The notes under the pieces: generated by a model
Database searches by the model: none
The model's input: only the letters and a program-made list of their open reading frames with translations
Told to the model about the DNA's origin: nothing
Position numbers and translations under genes: made by a program
Assembly: GCA_002780065.1 (NCBI GenBank)
Contig: PEWQ01000080.1
Location: 7,435 to 57,186, forward strand
Reading direction: 5' to 3'
Length of the DNA: 49,752 nt
Source: Candidatus Hydrogenedentes bacterium CG07_land_8_20_14_0_80_42_17
GTDB taxonomy: Bacteria > UBA8481
Part shown: positions 35,201 through 44,829 of the stretch, one piece after another
Layout: the number at the start of each line of letters is the position of its first letter
Numbering within the stretch: position 1 is the stretch's first letter

Positions 35201-38200
35201 ATGTGGAACATTAATGAATTCGCAGCCATCTCAATTCGCATGGCATCTCCAGAGCGAATTCTGGAGTGGTCTCACGGTGAAGTTAAAAAACCGGAAACTA
35301 TTAATTACCGAACTCTAAAACCTGAGCTTGAGGGATTATTTTGCGAACGAATTTTCGGTTCCACAAAAGATTGGGAATGCTACTGCGGAAAATTTAAATC
35401 AATTCGATACAAGGGCGTAGTTTGCGACAGATGCCAAGTTGAAGTAACTCACTCAAAGGTACGTCGTGAAAGAATGGGACACATTGATCTCGTCGCTCCT
35501 GTATCTCACATTTGGTATTTTAGAGCTACTCCGTCAAAAATGGGAGTTTTGCTAGGAATGAGAGTTAAGGATTTAGACAGAGTTCTTTATTTTCAGAGCT
35601 TTGTAGTTACAAATCCCGGTTCTACTCCGCTTAAGAAAAAGCAATTGCTTTCTGAAGAGATGTATCAAGATGCAGTGTCGACTTATGGCAACACATTTAA
35701 GGCTCAAATGGGAGCTGAAGCAATTCGTGAACTTCTTGTTGATATTGATTTACCTCAGTTGAGGCATGAGATACGCGAGCAGTTGAAGATTATGAAGTCG
35801 AAGCAGGACATCAAACAGCTGATTCGCCAGCTTTCGGTTGTTGAAGCGTTTATTTCGTCGGGAAACAAACCAGAGTGGATGATTATGACTCGTCTTCCTG
35901 TAATACCTCCTGAATTGAGACCGATGGTTCAACTTGATGGTGGAAGATTTGCAACCTCCGACTTGAATGATTTATATCGTCGAGTTTTAAATCGCAACAA
36001 CAGATTGAGAAGACTTATAGAGTTGAAAGCTCCATCTATTATTATTCGAAATGAGAAGAGAATGCTTCAGGAATCAGTCGATGCATTGTTGGATAATGGC
36101 AGAAGAGGCAGACCTGTAAAAGGCGCCAGCAACAACAGAGTTTTGAAATCTCTTTCCGATATGTTGAAAGGAAAGCAGGGCAGATTCCGTCAGAATCTTC
36201 TTGGCAAACGCGTTGATTATTCAGGAAGGTCAGTCATTGTAGTAGGACCTGAGCTGAAACTTAATCAGTGCGGACTTCCAAAGAAGATGGCTCTTGAGCT
36301 GTTTAAACCGTTCATTATGCGTGAGCTTGTAATAAGAGGAAAGGCATCCAACATCAAAGCCGCGAAGAAGATGGTGGAGCGTGAAGATAAAGAAGTTTGG
36401 GAGGTTATTGAAGATGTAATAGCCGATCATCCTGTGCTTCTTAATCGAGCTCCGACTCTTCATCGACTTGGCATTCAAGCATTTCAGCCGGTGCTAGTCG
36501 AAGGAAAGGCAATACGCGTGCATCCTTTGGTATGCGTTGCATTTAACGCAGATTTTGACGGAGACCAGATGGCAGTGCATGTTCCGCTTTCTTCCGAAGC
36601 AATTGTGGAATGCAAATTGTTGATGATGGCCGATAGAAATATTCTATCTCCGGCTTCAGGAAAGCCAATTATTACTCCGACTCAAGATATTGTTCTCGGA
36701 ATATATTATCTAACAAAAGAGCGCGAATCTGCTTCTCAGTTAAGCAAACTTTTTGCGGATGCAGATGAATGTCTGTATGCGTATGAAACAGGTAAGCTTA
36801 ATCTGCATGGTAAGGTCAGGGTTCGAATTGACGAAAGAATAAATGGAACGATAAAAAGAAGTATTGTCGAAACAACTCCAGGCAGATTAATTTTCCGAAG
36901 CGCTTTTCCTGACGATTTTGAATTTTCAAAGACTAATAAAACAATAACAAAGGCTTTGTTAGGCAAATTGATAGATGAATTATTCAGAAGATATGGAGAG
37001 TCTACGACTGCAAGCATTGCTAACGCGATCAAAAATTTTGGCTTTACTTATTCGACAAAAGCCGGAATTTCAATCGGTATCGATGATATGAAGGTACCTG
37101 CTGCAAAAGAACAGCTTTTAGCTCGCGCAAAAGAAGATGTCGATAAGATTAACTCTCAATATGAACGCGGAGTTATTACAGAACAGGAGCGATACACATC
37201 GATTATCAATCTTTGGACAAACAAAACTGATGAAGTTGCAAAGGTCATGTTTGATGAGATTGAAGCGGACAGAGAAGGATTCAATCCGATTTATATTATG
37301 GCTGATTCAGGCGCTAGAGGCTCGAAGGCGCAGATTAAACAGCTTGCCGGCATGAGAGGACTAATGGCTGACCCATTTGGAAAAATTAGAGAAACTCCTA
37401 TTCAGTCAAATTTTCGTGAGGGAATGTCAGTCATAGAATTTTTCCAATCTACGACGGGATCAAGAAAGGGCTTGACTGATACAGCGTTGAAAACAGCCAA
37501 TGCAGGATATTTAACTAGAAGACTGGTAGATGTATCACAAGATGTAGTAATTAATGAACTTGATTGCGGAACAAAAGAAGGACTTTTATTTAAGAGTTCT
37601 GACGAGGGGGCTGATCCGCTGTCTCAGAGAACCCTTGGACGATTTGTAGCGGAAGACGTTGAAGACCCTAGAAGTTCATCTTCAGGTATAATTCTCAAAG
37701 CAGGAACTTATATAGACAATGAAGTTGCTGATCTTATCAAAGAAACTGGAATTGAGGAGATTAAGATCAGGTCTGTATTGACTTGTCAGTCTCTAAAAGG
37801 TATTTGTCAAAAATGCTATGGAAGAGATTTAGCAACAGGAAGAGTAGCGGAGATTGGAGAGGCAGTCGGTGTTATTGCAGCTCAGTCGATCGGTGAACCT
37901 GGAACTCAGTTGACTCTAAGAACATTTCATGTTGGCGGAACTGCATCTGCAGACGACACATATTTGCGTGCGAGATTTTCAGGTGTAATATCTTCTCTTC
38001 CTCCGCTTAAGAAGCAGTCTGACGGAACAATATATGTGATTGAAGAAGGCTTCATTAAAGGACGTAGAATAGATCGTATTGAAATTATTCAAAAAAATTC
38101 AGTAAGATATTCTAGTTCGAGAGGCATTATTCAGGAACAGCCTTTAAAGGCAAATCAGAAGGTTGAAATTTCAGTTAAGAACGGAACAAATGTCAAAGCT

Positions 38201-40135
38201 GAAGAAGAAATTTTGAGAATTGATATTATTGCTCCGGAAGATTGCAAAGTCAGATCAGTAAAGAAAGATTCAATAATTATTTCGACCTCAGGCAAGAAAG
38301 ATAAAAGGATTGAAGTTCCTGCAGGTTTGAGACCTCTTGTTTCAGAAGGCGAAAAAATATCTAAAGGAGATCCTCTTGTCAGAAGATCATTTAATGCTTC
38401 ATTTGCAGGAACAGTTAAGATAGAGAAACGCGAGGGCTTGGAAAGTATAAAACTCATTTCTTTAGTTGACGAAAATATTTCAGCAACTTCTGAACAAGGT
38501 AAGCTTATAGAGACACCTTCTATTATAGGAATGGAGCCGAGTGTTTTAGTTAGAGCAGAGGTCGGAATAAAAGAGATTATAGGTTTAAATCCGTCATTCA
38601 GACCAATTATTTCGAAATTGTCAGGAAGAATTGAATTCGAGAATGCAGCATTACAAAAAGAAGGAAATGATCACATAATTATTAAACCTTCACAACAAGA
38701 AGTAACATCAGGCACAGCATTGATGATGATATGGAAGGGCAGTGAATATGTGATAGGAACCAATGACGAGTTATTAGTGGAAGATGGTCAACAAGTCGAG
38801 ATTGGAACTAAAATTTCGAAAAATTTTGAATCTTCAAATAGCGGAACATTGCATATTGTACGAGAATATATTTCTAAAGATGGAAAGCAAAAAGTTTTGA
38901 TTGTTAGAGTAGTTGAGCAAGGCGACAGACAAATGCTTGCATATCTAAACTATACAAAACCATCTGCAAGCACTACTCGTTCGAAATCCCTATCAAAAGT
39001 TAAAAAGCAAAATATTAAATTGGTATCAAAATGCCATGTAGTGAGGCATGACCTTTTCAGAGAGTATGAGAAGAACGTTGTATTTTTGAATAAGAAATTA
39101 GAAGAACTAAGAGGTGTTCGAAAAGAATTCAATGCAAAGACCAATCTATTTGTTAAAGAGCAATACATATTGCCTACTCAGAAGACCATTTCTGAGATAA
39201 CTGAGATTGAGCAAAAGCTGTCTAAGCAGAGAGAAGCAGTTACTGTTGAAAAGGGTGATCTAATCATCAAATACTTCTCTGATTTCCTGCAAGGCGCTAG
39301 AGAAAACTCTTCTGAAAAAGCAGGAATGACAAAAGACATTACCGGAGGCCTGCCGCGTGTTGAAGAACTTTTTGAGATTAGAAAGCCTAAATCGACTCCG
39401 GCTTGCATAACGCCTGTTGATGGCAAGATACATTCTATCGATAAGGATAAAGAAGGCGGTAAAGATTATTGTGTTATTAAGGGAATTGACAATTCAGAAT
39501 ACAAAATTGATATTCCGCCTGATCGGCATATAACAGTTCGATTACAGGATGAAGTTAAGGCTGGAGATCTTTTGACGGACGGGCCTGTTGATGTTCATGA
39601 ACTACTGAAGGTTAAAGCTGAAACTGAAGTTCAGCAATACATAGTTAGTGAGGTTCAAGACGTCTATAGAATGCAGGGTGTTGAGATTAACGACAAACAT
39701 ATTGAAGTCATTGTAAGGCAAATGATGAGAAAGGTTCGGATTGACGATCCTGGTGATACAGAATTTTTAACCGATGATTTGGTAGATAGGCTGAGACTGA
39801 GTGAAGAAAACTCAAGGGTAACGAATTTGGGTAAGAATCCTGCGACATATTCCCTAGTTTTATTAGGTATTACTAAGGCGGCAAAGCATTCTGATTCATT
39901 TATTTCAGCAGCGTCATTCCAGGAAACGACATGGGCATTGACGCAAGCTGCGGTTCTAGGCAAGCGAGATGAACTTAGAGGTTTGAAGGAAGCAGTAATA
40001 ATTGGCCATTTGATACCTGCTGGAACTGGTTTAAAGAAATATCGTGAAGGTGCTAATTACGAAAAGGTAGTTACTGAGTCTAAAATTATCGAACAAGACA
40101 TAACGAAGAAAGAATTAGTTCCAACAGAATTGTAA
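35201..40135 (+). CDS. rpoC: DNA-directed RNA polymerase subunit beta', with large trigger-loop insertion
   Basis: 1644 residues, longer than the 1200-1400 of most bacteria. The N-terminal zinc site uses CYCGKFK and CDRCQVEV; the catalytic Mg site is N449-ADFDGDQ with Asp 451, 453 and 455; the second zinc site includes [15 protein letters not shown]. Between FHVGGTAS (residue 909) and [14 protein letters not shown] (residue 1379) lie about 470 residues where E. coli has roughly 215 and insertion-free enzymes about 30. The extra material looks like beta-rich sandwich-barrel repeats plus a coiled coil near residues 1290-1350. It is in the place of SI3. The rest of the enzyme is canonical. Confidence 0.98.
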   Translation: MWNINEFAAISIRMASPERILEWSHGEVKKPETINYRTLKPELEGLFCERIFGSTKDWECYCGKFKSIRYKGVVCDRCQVEVTHSKVRRERMGHIDLVAPVSHIWYFRATPSKMGVLLGMRVKDLDRVLYFQSFVVTNPGSTPLKKKQLLSEEMYQDAVSTYGNTFKAQMGAEAIRELLVDIDLPQLRHEIREQLKIMKSKQDIKQLIRQLSVVEAFISSGNKPEWMIMTRLPVIPPELRPMVQLDGGRFATSDLNDLYRRVLNRNNRLRRLIELKAPSIIIRNEKRMLQESVDALLDNGRRGRPVKGASNNRVLKSLSDMLKGKQGRFRQNLLGKRVDYSGRSVIVVGPELKLNQCGLPKKMALELFKPFIMRELVIRGKASNIKAAKKMVEREDKEVWEVIEDVIADHPVLLNRAPTLHRLGIQAFQPVLVEGKAIRVHPLVCVAFNADFDGDQMAVHVPLSSEAIVECKLLMMADRNILSPASGKPIITPTQDIVLGIYYLTKERESASQLSKLFADADECLYAYETGKLNLHGKVRVRIDERINGTIKRSIVETTPGRLIFRSAFPDDFEFSKTNKTITKALLGKLIDELFRRYGESTTASIANAIKNFGFTYSTKAGISIGIDDMKVPAAKEQLLARAKEDVDKINSQYERGVITEQERYTSIINLWTNKTDEVAKVMFDEIEADREGFNPIYIMADSGARGSKAQIKQLAGMRGLMADPFGKIRETPIQSNFREGMSVIEFFQSTTGSRKGLTDTALKTANAGYLTRRLVDVSQDVVINELDCGTKEGLLFKSSDEGADPLSQRTLGRFVAEDVEDPRSSSSGIILKAGTYIDNEVADLIKETGIEEIKIRSVLTCQSLKGICQKCYGRDLATGRVAEIGEAVGVIAAQSIGEPGTQLTLRTFHVGGTASADDTYLRARFSGVISSLPPLKKQSDGTIYVIEEGFIKGRRIDRIEIIQKNSVRYSSSRGIIQEQPLKANQKVEISVKNGTNVKAEEEILRIDIIAPEDCKVRSVKKDSIIISTSGKKDKRIEVPAGLRPLVSEGEKISKGDPLVRRSFNASFAGTVKIEKREGLESIKLISLVDENISATSEQGKLIETPSIIGMEPSVLVRAEVGIKEIIGLNPSFRPIISKLSGRIEFENAALQKEGNDHIIIKPSQQEVTSGTALMMIWKGSEYVIGTNDELLVEDGQQVEIGTKISKNFESSNSGTLHIVREYISKDGKQKVLIVRVVEQGDRQMLAYLNYTKPSASTTRSKSLSKVKKQNIKLVSKCHVVRHDLFREYEKNVVFLNKKLEELRGVRKEFNAKTNLFVKEQYILPTQKTISEITEIEQKLSKQREAVTVEKGDLIIKYFSDFLQGARENSSEKAGMTKDITGGLPRVEELFEIRKPKSTPACITPVDGKIHSIDKDKEGGKDYCVIKGIDNSEYKIDIPPDRHITVRLQDEVKAGDLLTDGPVDVHELLKVKAETEVQQYIVSEVQDVYRMQGVEINDKHIEVIVRQMMRKVRIDDPGDTEFLTDDLVDRLRLSEENSRVTNLGKNPATYSLVLLGITKAAKHSDSFISAASFQETTWALTQAAVLGKRDELRGLKEAVIIGHLIPAGTGLKKYREGANYEKVVTESKIIEQDITKKELVPTEL

Positions 40136-40153
40136 TTTGGGAGTTAAAAAAAG

Positions 40154-40183
40154 TGTAGAGACGCAAAAATTTGCGTCTCTACA
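40154..40183. terminator. Bidirectional terminator between rpoC and ssb
   Basis: TGTAGAGACGCAAA (40154-40167) and TTTGCGTCTCTACA (40170-40183) are perfect 14-bp inverted arms. For ssb the minus strand continues CTTTTTTTAAC, a good T-tract. For rpoC the T-run (AAATTTTTTC) begins 11 nt later, so termination in that direction may be weaker. Confidence 0.8.
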
Positions 40184-40212
40184 TTGAACAAATTTTTTCA
40201 TTATTGAATCGA

Positions 40213-40626
40213 CTAAAATGGTATAGAGTTTTCTTCGACTGTTGTGGTTTTATCAGATTCGGGTTGATTTTTTAATACAGTTGTTTTACCTGCTGTTGAC
40301 CAGTTTACGTCTTCTGCATATAGTCGATACGTTTGTTTGGTTTTTCCGTCGCCGCTTTTCCATTCGTTTAGCACAAGCCTTCCTTTGACAATCACAGGTG
40401 TCCCTTTTTTAATATAATTAGGAATTCGTTCAGCCAATTTGCCGAAGGTTTCAGCAGTGATGAAAAGGTCATTTCTTTTTAATTCAGATTCAGGATTTTC
40501 CTTATCTTTATAGAATCGGCTTGATGCGAGCCTAATAGAGGTGATTGGCGTTCCTTTTGGAGTAAAACGTAATTCAGGATCCGCAACTAATCTTCCACTC
40601 AAAAGAACTATGTTTACATCAGACAT
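40213..40626 (-). CDS. ssb: Single-stranded DNA-binding protein
   Basis: 137 residues. An OB-fold of about 105 residues opens VNIVLLSGRLVADPELRF and includes NDLFITAETFGKLAE. A short linker leads to the C-terminal tip ENSIPF, which binds SSB partner proteins; it is less acidic than the usual DDDIPF. GAGGAGG is 8 nt before the ATG. The start abuts the stop of the CarD-like gene, so the two are translated together. Confidence 0.95.
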   Translation of the reverse strand: MSDVNIVLLSGRLVADPELRFTPKGTPITSIRLASSRFYKDKENPESELKRNDLFITAETFGKLAERIPNYIKKGTPVIVKGRLVLNEWKSGDGKTKQTYRLYAEDVNWSTAGKTTVLKNQPESDKTTTVEENSIPF

Positions 40627-40860
40627 TTAATATTCCTCCTCTTGTCTTCTCATATTTTGAGAAGTTTTTCCAAATAACCGTTTCCAGCCAAGCTGTCTAA
40701 TCTCTGCAAGAGTTGCTAAATTTTCGCTAGGCAGAGTAAAATACCGTTGGCCCCTCAAAGGAAATTCCACCACAGCAATTTTAACTTTCTGTCCTTTAAC
40801 TATGATGAATTTCCCTAATCCATACTCCGGATGAATAACCGTTTCTCCAATTCGAAACAT
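40627..40860 (-). CDS. Small CarD/TRCF-type domain protein
   Basis: A 77-residue protein, MFRIGETVIHPEYGLGKF at the start, that resembles the Tudor-like domain of CarD and of TRCF (Mfd), which contacts the beta subunit of RNA polymerase. It lacks the DNA-binding domain of full CarD, so it may act as a small polymerase-binding factor or belong to the DUF3553-like group. AAGGAGG precedes the ATG at 40860; the open frame upstream to 40923 is not needed. It is followed without a gap by ssb. Confidence 0.65.
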   Translation of the reverse strand: MFRIGETVIHPEYGLGKFIIVKGQKVKIAVVEFPLRGQRYFTLPSENLATLAEIRQLGWKRLFGKTSQNMRRQEEEY

Positions 40861-40909
40861 TGTTTTCCTCCTTGAAATATTATTAAGCATTATGCGTGCC
40901 ACATATAAC

Positions 40910-40937
40910 ACTATAATTTTCAAAACTTATTTTACAA
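40910..40937 (-). promoter_or_regulatory. Promoter of the CarD-like/ssb operon
   Basis: On the minus strand TTGTAA (40937-40932), a 16-bp spacer and TATAGT (40915-40910). A perfect 6-2-6 palindrome, TGTACT-AA-AGTACA at 40952-40965, lies 14 bp upstream of the -35 and may be a regulator site. Confidence 0.5.
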
Positions 40938-40997
40938 ATATGTTTGGAAATTGTACTAAAGTACATAGATACAGATTACGCATGATTGAATAACCTA

Positions 40998-41026
40998 TTG
41001 ACCTTATCCTCAAAGAGAATTATAGA
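40998..41026 (+). promoter_or_regulatory. Promoter of the formyltransferase-like gene
   Basis: TTGACC (40998-41003), a 17-bp spacer and TATAGA (41021-41026). The start would be about 10 nt before the ATG at 41043. No Shine-Dalgarno is visible. Confidence 0.45.
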
Positions 41027-41042
41027 TTGAATAATAAAGACT

Positions 41043-41888
41043 ATGTTAAGATATTTTCTCATGGCATTGCCCGGATCGGGGGATGCTTTCATTGCTGAAG
41101 CGATGCGTGCTGAAATTCTTCCCCTATTTATTGTCAGAATGGATAGCAATGATTTTTCCGAAGTAAACATTCCGTTAGTTTCACGAGACGAACTGACATC
41201 AGCATTAATTAAAGAATCTGAAATTGATTCTGTAATTGTTGCAGGATGGGAAGAAAAAATTCCATCATGGATATACTCTAGTACTAGAAGAGGCGGATGG
41301 AATATTCATCCATCACTTCTGCCAAATTATCGAGGGCACAATCCATACTTTTACGCAATTCGAGACGGATTGAAAGAAACGGGAATTACAGTTCATTCAT
41401 TGAGTGAAGAACTTGATTGCGGAGATATATTATTACAGAGGCGAATAGCAATTTCAAAAAGTGATACCATAGGGTCTCTATGGAAACGTTTGAATCAGCT
41501 TGGTGCGGAAGCAGGAATAGAAACCATTCGGCTTTTATCCGAAGGAGAAATTAAAACTTTTTGTCAACCGAAAGGAAAATATCCGACAGCTCCAAAAGTT
41601 AAATCCAGTGATTTTATTTTATCTTCGGAAATGAGTTGTGAAGAAGCTAACCGACTAGTAAGGGCATGCAATCCTTTCTATGGCGCCTATTATGAGATTA
41701 ATGGAAAGAAGATTAAAATATTCGAGGTTGATACTCTTGCTTGCAACCAAAAAAGAAAGAATCCAATTTTGCGTTTCAGAGATGGTGAATTGGCTGCAAC
41801 CATCATTGAAGATGAAGAATATGGGCTGATGTCCGGAGAAAAATACATTTCGAAATTGCGTGATAATTTAGTACAAGAGAAATCATAA
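41043..41888 (+). CDS. Formyltransferase-fold protein, Fmt-like
   Basis: 281 residues with the hydroxymethyl/formyl-transferase active site: WNIHPSLLPNYRGHNP supplies Asn and His, and LDCGDILLQ supplies the Asp of the N-H-D triad. A shorter C-terminal region resembles the Fmt C-domain (PTAPKVKSSDFIL). It could be the cell's methionyl-tRNA formyltransferase, but it lacks an adjacent def gene and is shorter than usual Fmt, so a nucleotide-sugar or other formyltransferase is equally possible. ATG at 41043 or 41061 could be used. It is followed after 14 bp by an amidotransferase-like gene. Confidence 0.72.
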   Translation: MLRYFLMALPGSGDAFIAEAMRAEILPLFIVRMDSNDFSEVNIPLVSRDELTSALIKESEIDSVIVAGWEEKIPSWIYSSTRRGGWNIHPSLLPNYRGHNPYFYAIRDGLKETGITVHSLSEELDCGDILLQRRIAISKSDTIGSLWKRLNQLGAEAGIETIRLLSEGEIKTFCQPKGKYPTAPKVKSSDFILSSEMSCEEANRLVRACNPFYGAYYEINGKKIKIFEVDTLACNQKRKNPILRFRDGELAATIIEDEEYGLMSGEKYISKLRDNLVQEKS

Positions 41889-41902
41889 ATTAGGAGAAAG
41901 TC

Positions 41903-42595
41903 ATGAAAATTATTTTACTTGGAGAAATTGAAAACGGTTCAGCTGAATACATTAAAGACAATGTGCGAGAAATGGGCCATGAATTAATTCATGTGCCGTC
42001 ATCGATGCGGCTTCCGAAACTTATTTTTTCTTATGATGTTCTTATTATAAGCGATTATCCGGCAAAAAAAATTTCATCTTCAACAGCAAAGTTAATCATA
42101 AAAAATACGGCTGCAGGGGCACGCTTGATAATGATAGGAGGCTGGGACAGTTTTAATGGCAGAGGAAATGGCTATTACGGACATCAATTAGAAAAAATTC
42201 TGCCTGTAAAATTATTAAAAAAAGATGATCGGATGAACATTGCTCAAGGACTTTTGCTATATCCGAATTATAAAAAGTATTTTCCTGTAAAACTCGATTG
42301 GAAGAATGCACCGATTATTTGCGGTTACAATGAAACTGTTCCGCGCAATGATGCAGAAATTTATGTTTATGCTAAACCGATAAAAGCAGCTAAGAATAAA
42401 ATATTTTTTGGCAAGCCGGTACCTTTGGTTGTTGCTAGCGGATACGGTTTTGGACGAACGGTGGCATGCATGACGGATTTGACGCCGCATTGGTGCGGCG
42501 GGCTTGTTGATTGGGGAAAAAATAGAAAAAGACTAAAGAGCGTTGAAGTTGGAGATATGTATGGAAAATTTATTCGCTTATTGCTTGAGATATAG
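41903..42595 (+). CDS. Putative glutamine amidotransferase-like protein (PF07090 type)
   Basis: 230 residues with a class I glutamine-amidotransferase-like fold. The segment MIGGWDSFNGRGNGYYG followed by LEKILPVKL is typical of the PF07090 group, and TDLTPHWCGGLVDWG near the end carries a Cys-His region. The canonical GxCxG nucleophile elbow is not seen, so it may be a catalytically different or inactive relative. TAGGAGA precedes the ATG. It is co-directional with the formyltransferase-like gene and probably in one operon. No substrate can be named. Confidence 0.65.
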   Translation: MKIILLGEIENGSAEYIKDNVREMGHELIHVPSSMRLPKLIFSYDVLIISDYPAKKISSSTAKLIIKNTAAGARLIMIGGWDSFNGRGNGYYGHQLEKILPVKLLKKDDRMNIAQGLLLYPNYKKYFPVKLDWKNAPIICGYNETVPRNDAEIYVYAKPIKAAKNKIFFGKPVPLVVASGYGFGRTVACMTDLTPHWCGGLVDWGKNRKRLKSVEVGDMYGKFIRLLLEI

Positions 42596-42629
42596 TGACG
42601 ATAAAATCATGATCTATGTCGGAACAGAA

Positions 42630-42659
42630 TTGAATAATAAATGTTGAGACTTATATCCT
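42630..42659 (+). promoter_or_regulatory. Promoter of the YjdF-like gene
   Basis: TTGAAT (42630-42635), an 18-bp spacer and TATCCT (42654-42659), followed by 7 nt and the ATG at 42667. There is no Shine-Dalgarno; a leaderless mRNA is predicted. Confidence 0.5.
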
Positions 42660-42666
42660 GAATAAA

Positions 42667-43326
42667 ATGTCATTTTGTTTATGGCCGGCAAGCGGTGCAA
42701 TGAATTCACGTGCATTTCGTTTAATGCTCGCGATTGTCTTCTCATTTACAATTTGGTCAGCAATAGCTCCAGTGGACTACGCAACATGGTTTTTCGAACT
42801 ATTCATTGGCATGATATGTGTTGTGATTCTTGTCTATACTCGTAGACAATTTCAATTTTCTGAATTCTTTTATTATGTAGTTGCAGTTCATTACATAGTG
42901 CTTGCTTGCGGCGCTAAGTATACTTATGCAGACATGCCTCTCTTTAATTGGATGCGAGATGTTTTTGCTCTTTCACGAAATCATTTTGATCGAGTCGGAC
43001 ATTTTATGCAAGGGCTTACACCAGCTCTTTTGACGCGCGAACTTTTGGTCAGAACCGAATCAGTACGCAATCGAAAACTCCTTGCGATTCTTTCGGCAAG
43101 CGTTGCAGTTGCATTCAGCGGTATGTATGAAGTGTTAGAATGGCTTTGGATTTCAGTATTTTATCCAACACAAGGAGTAGAATGGCTCGGCATGCAAGGA
43201 GACCCTTGGGATGCTCAAGGAGATATACTGGCGGCATTTTTAGGAGCATGTGTTGCTGTGACAATTTTGGGTGTTGTGCATGATCGGTCTATAAAGAGAA
43301 CACGGGATTCGAGATTAAAACATTAG
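42667..43326 (+). CDS. YjdF/DUF2238 family inner-membrane protein
   Basis: A 219-residue protein with about six hydrophobic segments. The family pattern is clear: NHFDRVGHFMQGLTPALLTREL, then MYEVLEWLW and the C-terminal MQGDPWDAQGDILAAFLGA. The conserved His, Asp and Glu within membrane helices hint at a metal or substrate site, but the function of the family is unknown. ATG at 42667 fits the promoter; ATG at 42697 is an alternative. Confidence 0.8.
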   Translation: MSFCLWPASGAMNSRAFRLMLAIVFSFTIWSAIAPVDYATWFFELFIGMICVVILVYTRRQFQFSEFFYYVVAVHYIVLACGAKYTYADMPLFNWMRDVFALSRNHFDRVGHFMQGLTPALLTRELLVRTESVRNRKLLAILSASVAVAFSGMYEVLEWLWISVFYPTQGVEWLGMQGDPWDAQGDILAAFLGACVAVTILGVVHDRSIKRTRDSRLKH

Positions 43327-43366
43327 GGAATAATTGCGAAATAATATGTGATGAGGGAACAATTAA

Positions 43367-43759
43367 TTACAGCAAAGCATCATCAATCTTTAAATTTATT
43401 TGTGAAGTGCCTACAGCATTTAATAATACATTGAATTCTTCTTCATGAATTTTTGGCACAGGAATTTCTAATTCATTACTAAATATTTTTTTAATTTTAA
43501 GTAATTGCTTCAACTCATTTTCATTAGAAATTTTCCGTGAGAGATAGATATCGATTAACCATCGAATAAAAATTGATGAAAAGATATTTAAATTAGACAG
43601 CATCGAGATCAGCTTAAGTAGTTCAACGGTTTTGCGCGGGAAATAATTTTTTCTACCTCTTTTGACAATTTCCAGTGAATAAGTTGAGACCCAATAATTG
43701 ATATTACGCCTGCTGATTCCTGTTTCCGCTAAAACATTTTCTATTGGTAATTCATCCAT
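43367..43759 (-). CDS. MerR-like HTH protein
   Basis: 130 residues. The first 60 residues look like a MerR-type winged helix (VLAETGISRRNINYWV then RKNYFPRKTVELLKLI). The rest is helical without the cysteines of metal-sensing MerR proteins. It may be a small regulator. Upstream TTGCGT-17-TATCCT ends 6 nt before the ATG and no Shine-Dalgarno is visible. It diverges from the AMMECR1 gene with 49 bp between, so it may control that gene and itself. Confidence 0.6.
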   Translation of the reverse strand: MDELPIENVLAETGISRRNINYWVSTYSLEIVKRGRKNYFPRKTVELLKLISMLSNLNIFSSIFIRWLIDIYLSRKISNENELKQLLKIKKIFSNELEIPVPKIHEEEFNVLLNAVGTSQINLKIDDALL

Positions 43760-43765
43760 GAAAGA

Positions 43766-43800
43766 AGGATATTGACTGCATGGAGAAAACGCAATTCAAT
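43766..43800. promoter_or_regulatory. Divergent promoters of the MerR-like and AMMECR1 genes
   Basis: Minus strand: TTGCGT (43794-43789), 17 bp, TATCCT (43771-43766), then 6 nt to the ATG at 43759. Plus strand: TTGACT (43772-43777), 17 bp, TTCAAT (43795-43800), then 8 nt to the ATG at 43809. The two promoters interleave in 49 bp. Confidence 0.45.
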
Positions 43801-43808
43801 CTTAAGCG

Positions 43809-44369
43809 ATGAAATCAAATTTGAAAAATTCATCAGATTTAGAAAAGACATTAATGCAGTTCGTTCGAGCATGCGTGGAGTCGGCTGTTAAAAATATGCC
43901 TATGCCTCTTACGCCCGAAATTAATTTACTCAATGACTTTAGAGGCTGTTTTGTCACATTGAAAAAGCTCGGTAATTTACGCGGATGCATTGGAATGTTG
44001 GAACCTCAGATGCCATTAAAGAAGGCAATACCTGAGATGGCAGAGGCGGCGGCATTACGTGATCCGCGATTTCCCCGCGTGACACCGGATGAGCTCGAAG
44101 AGCTCCAAATTGAGCTTTCGATATTGACTCTTCCGCACCGCGTAAATTCTATAGATGAGGTTATGCCTGGCCGCGATGGAATAATAGTTTCATATAGAGG
44201 AAGGCGCGGCTGTTATCTCCCGCAAGTGGCGGTAGAAACAGGATGGAGCGCTGAAAAATTTGTAATGAACTGTGCAAGAGAGAAGGCAGGCATTGATCGA
44301 AGAGATGTTGAAGAAGGAAATGCAACTTTGGAAATTTTTCAAGCAGATATTTTTGAAGAAAAAAAATAA
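43809..44369 (+). CDS. AMMECR1 domain protein
   Basis: 186 residues of the AMMECR1 family. The hallmark LRGCIGMLEP is present, followed by AAALRDPRFPRVTPDELEEL and the later GCYLPQVAVETGW. The family is widespread and its biochemical role is unknown; the conserved Cys in RGCIG suggests a catalytic site. No MEMO partner is next to it. The start lacks a Shine-Dalgarno. Confidence 0.88.
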   Translation: MKSNLKNSSDLEKTLMQFVRACVESAVKNMPMPLTPEINLLNDFRGCFVTLKKLGNLRGCIGMLEPQMPLKKAIPEMAEAAALRDPRFPRVTPDELEELQIELSILTLPHRVNSIDEVMPGRDGIIVSYRGRRGCYLPQVAVETGWSAEKFVMNCAREKAGIDRRDVEEGNATLEIFQADIFEEKK

Positions 44370-44389
44370 TTGAAATTTGACTTAACTTC

Positions 44390-44419
44390 TTGACATTTAC
44401 TCATTGTTCGAAAGATATT
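44390..44419 (+). promoter_or_regulatory. Promoter of the DUF948/YtxH pair
   Basis: TTGACA (44390-44395), an 18-bp spacer and GATATT (44414-44419). A leader of about 20 nt contains AAGGAGG before the GTG start at 44444. Confidence 0.55.
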
Positions 44420-44443
44420 GGTTATAGTTGAAGGAGGTTATGA

Positions 44444-44827
44444 GTGAAAGAGTCGTTACTAATAATATTGACAGTAAGTTTTTGTGTTCTTGTTGTTTAT
44501 GTGGTGCAGACGTTGCGCGAAGTTACTATGACATTGAAGACATATAGAAATTTAGAAAGCAGACTTATTCCGATACTCGATAATGCTCGGAGAATTACAG
44601 CGAATGTAGATGACATTACTCAGAAAGTTTTAATTCAGACTGCGAGGATTGAAAGTGCAACTGACAGCGCAGTAGGAATGATTGACGATGTAAAAGAGAC
44701 TGTAGACAAATATAATCGTTTTATTGCACAACCATTTATTAGGTTTAGCAGTATAATGAGCGGTGTTAAGAGTGCGGTTTCGATTTTGTTTAGAAGATCG
44801 AAAAAAGAAAAAAAGGAGGAGCAGTAA
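44444..44827 (+). CDS. DUF948-like membrane-anchored coiled-coil protein
   Basis: 127 residues. One N-terminal transmembrane helix (SLLIILTVSFCVLVVYVVQTL) is followed by a long helical stretch with ITANVDDITQKV repeats, as in DUF948 proteins, and a Lys/Glu-rich tail. The start is GTG with AAGGAGG 7 nt upstream. YtxH follows 2 bp later; such pairs are linked to general stress in Firmicutes. Confidence 0.75.
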   Translation: MKESLLIILTVSFCVLVVYVVQTLREVTMTLKTYRNLESRLIPILDNARRITANVDDITQKVLIQTARIESATDSAVGMIDDVKETVDKYNRFIAQPFIRFSSIMSGVKSAVSILFRRSKKEKKEEQ

Positions 44828-44829
44828 AT

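Noticed and set aside
42707-42715. Another parS half-site (TTCACGTG)
   Set aside because: Only eight bases match, which is expected by chance in a window of this size.
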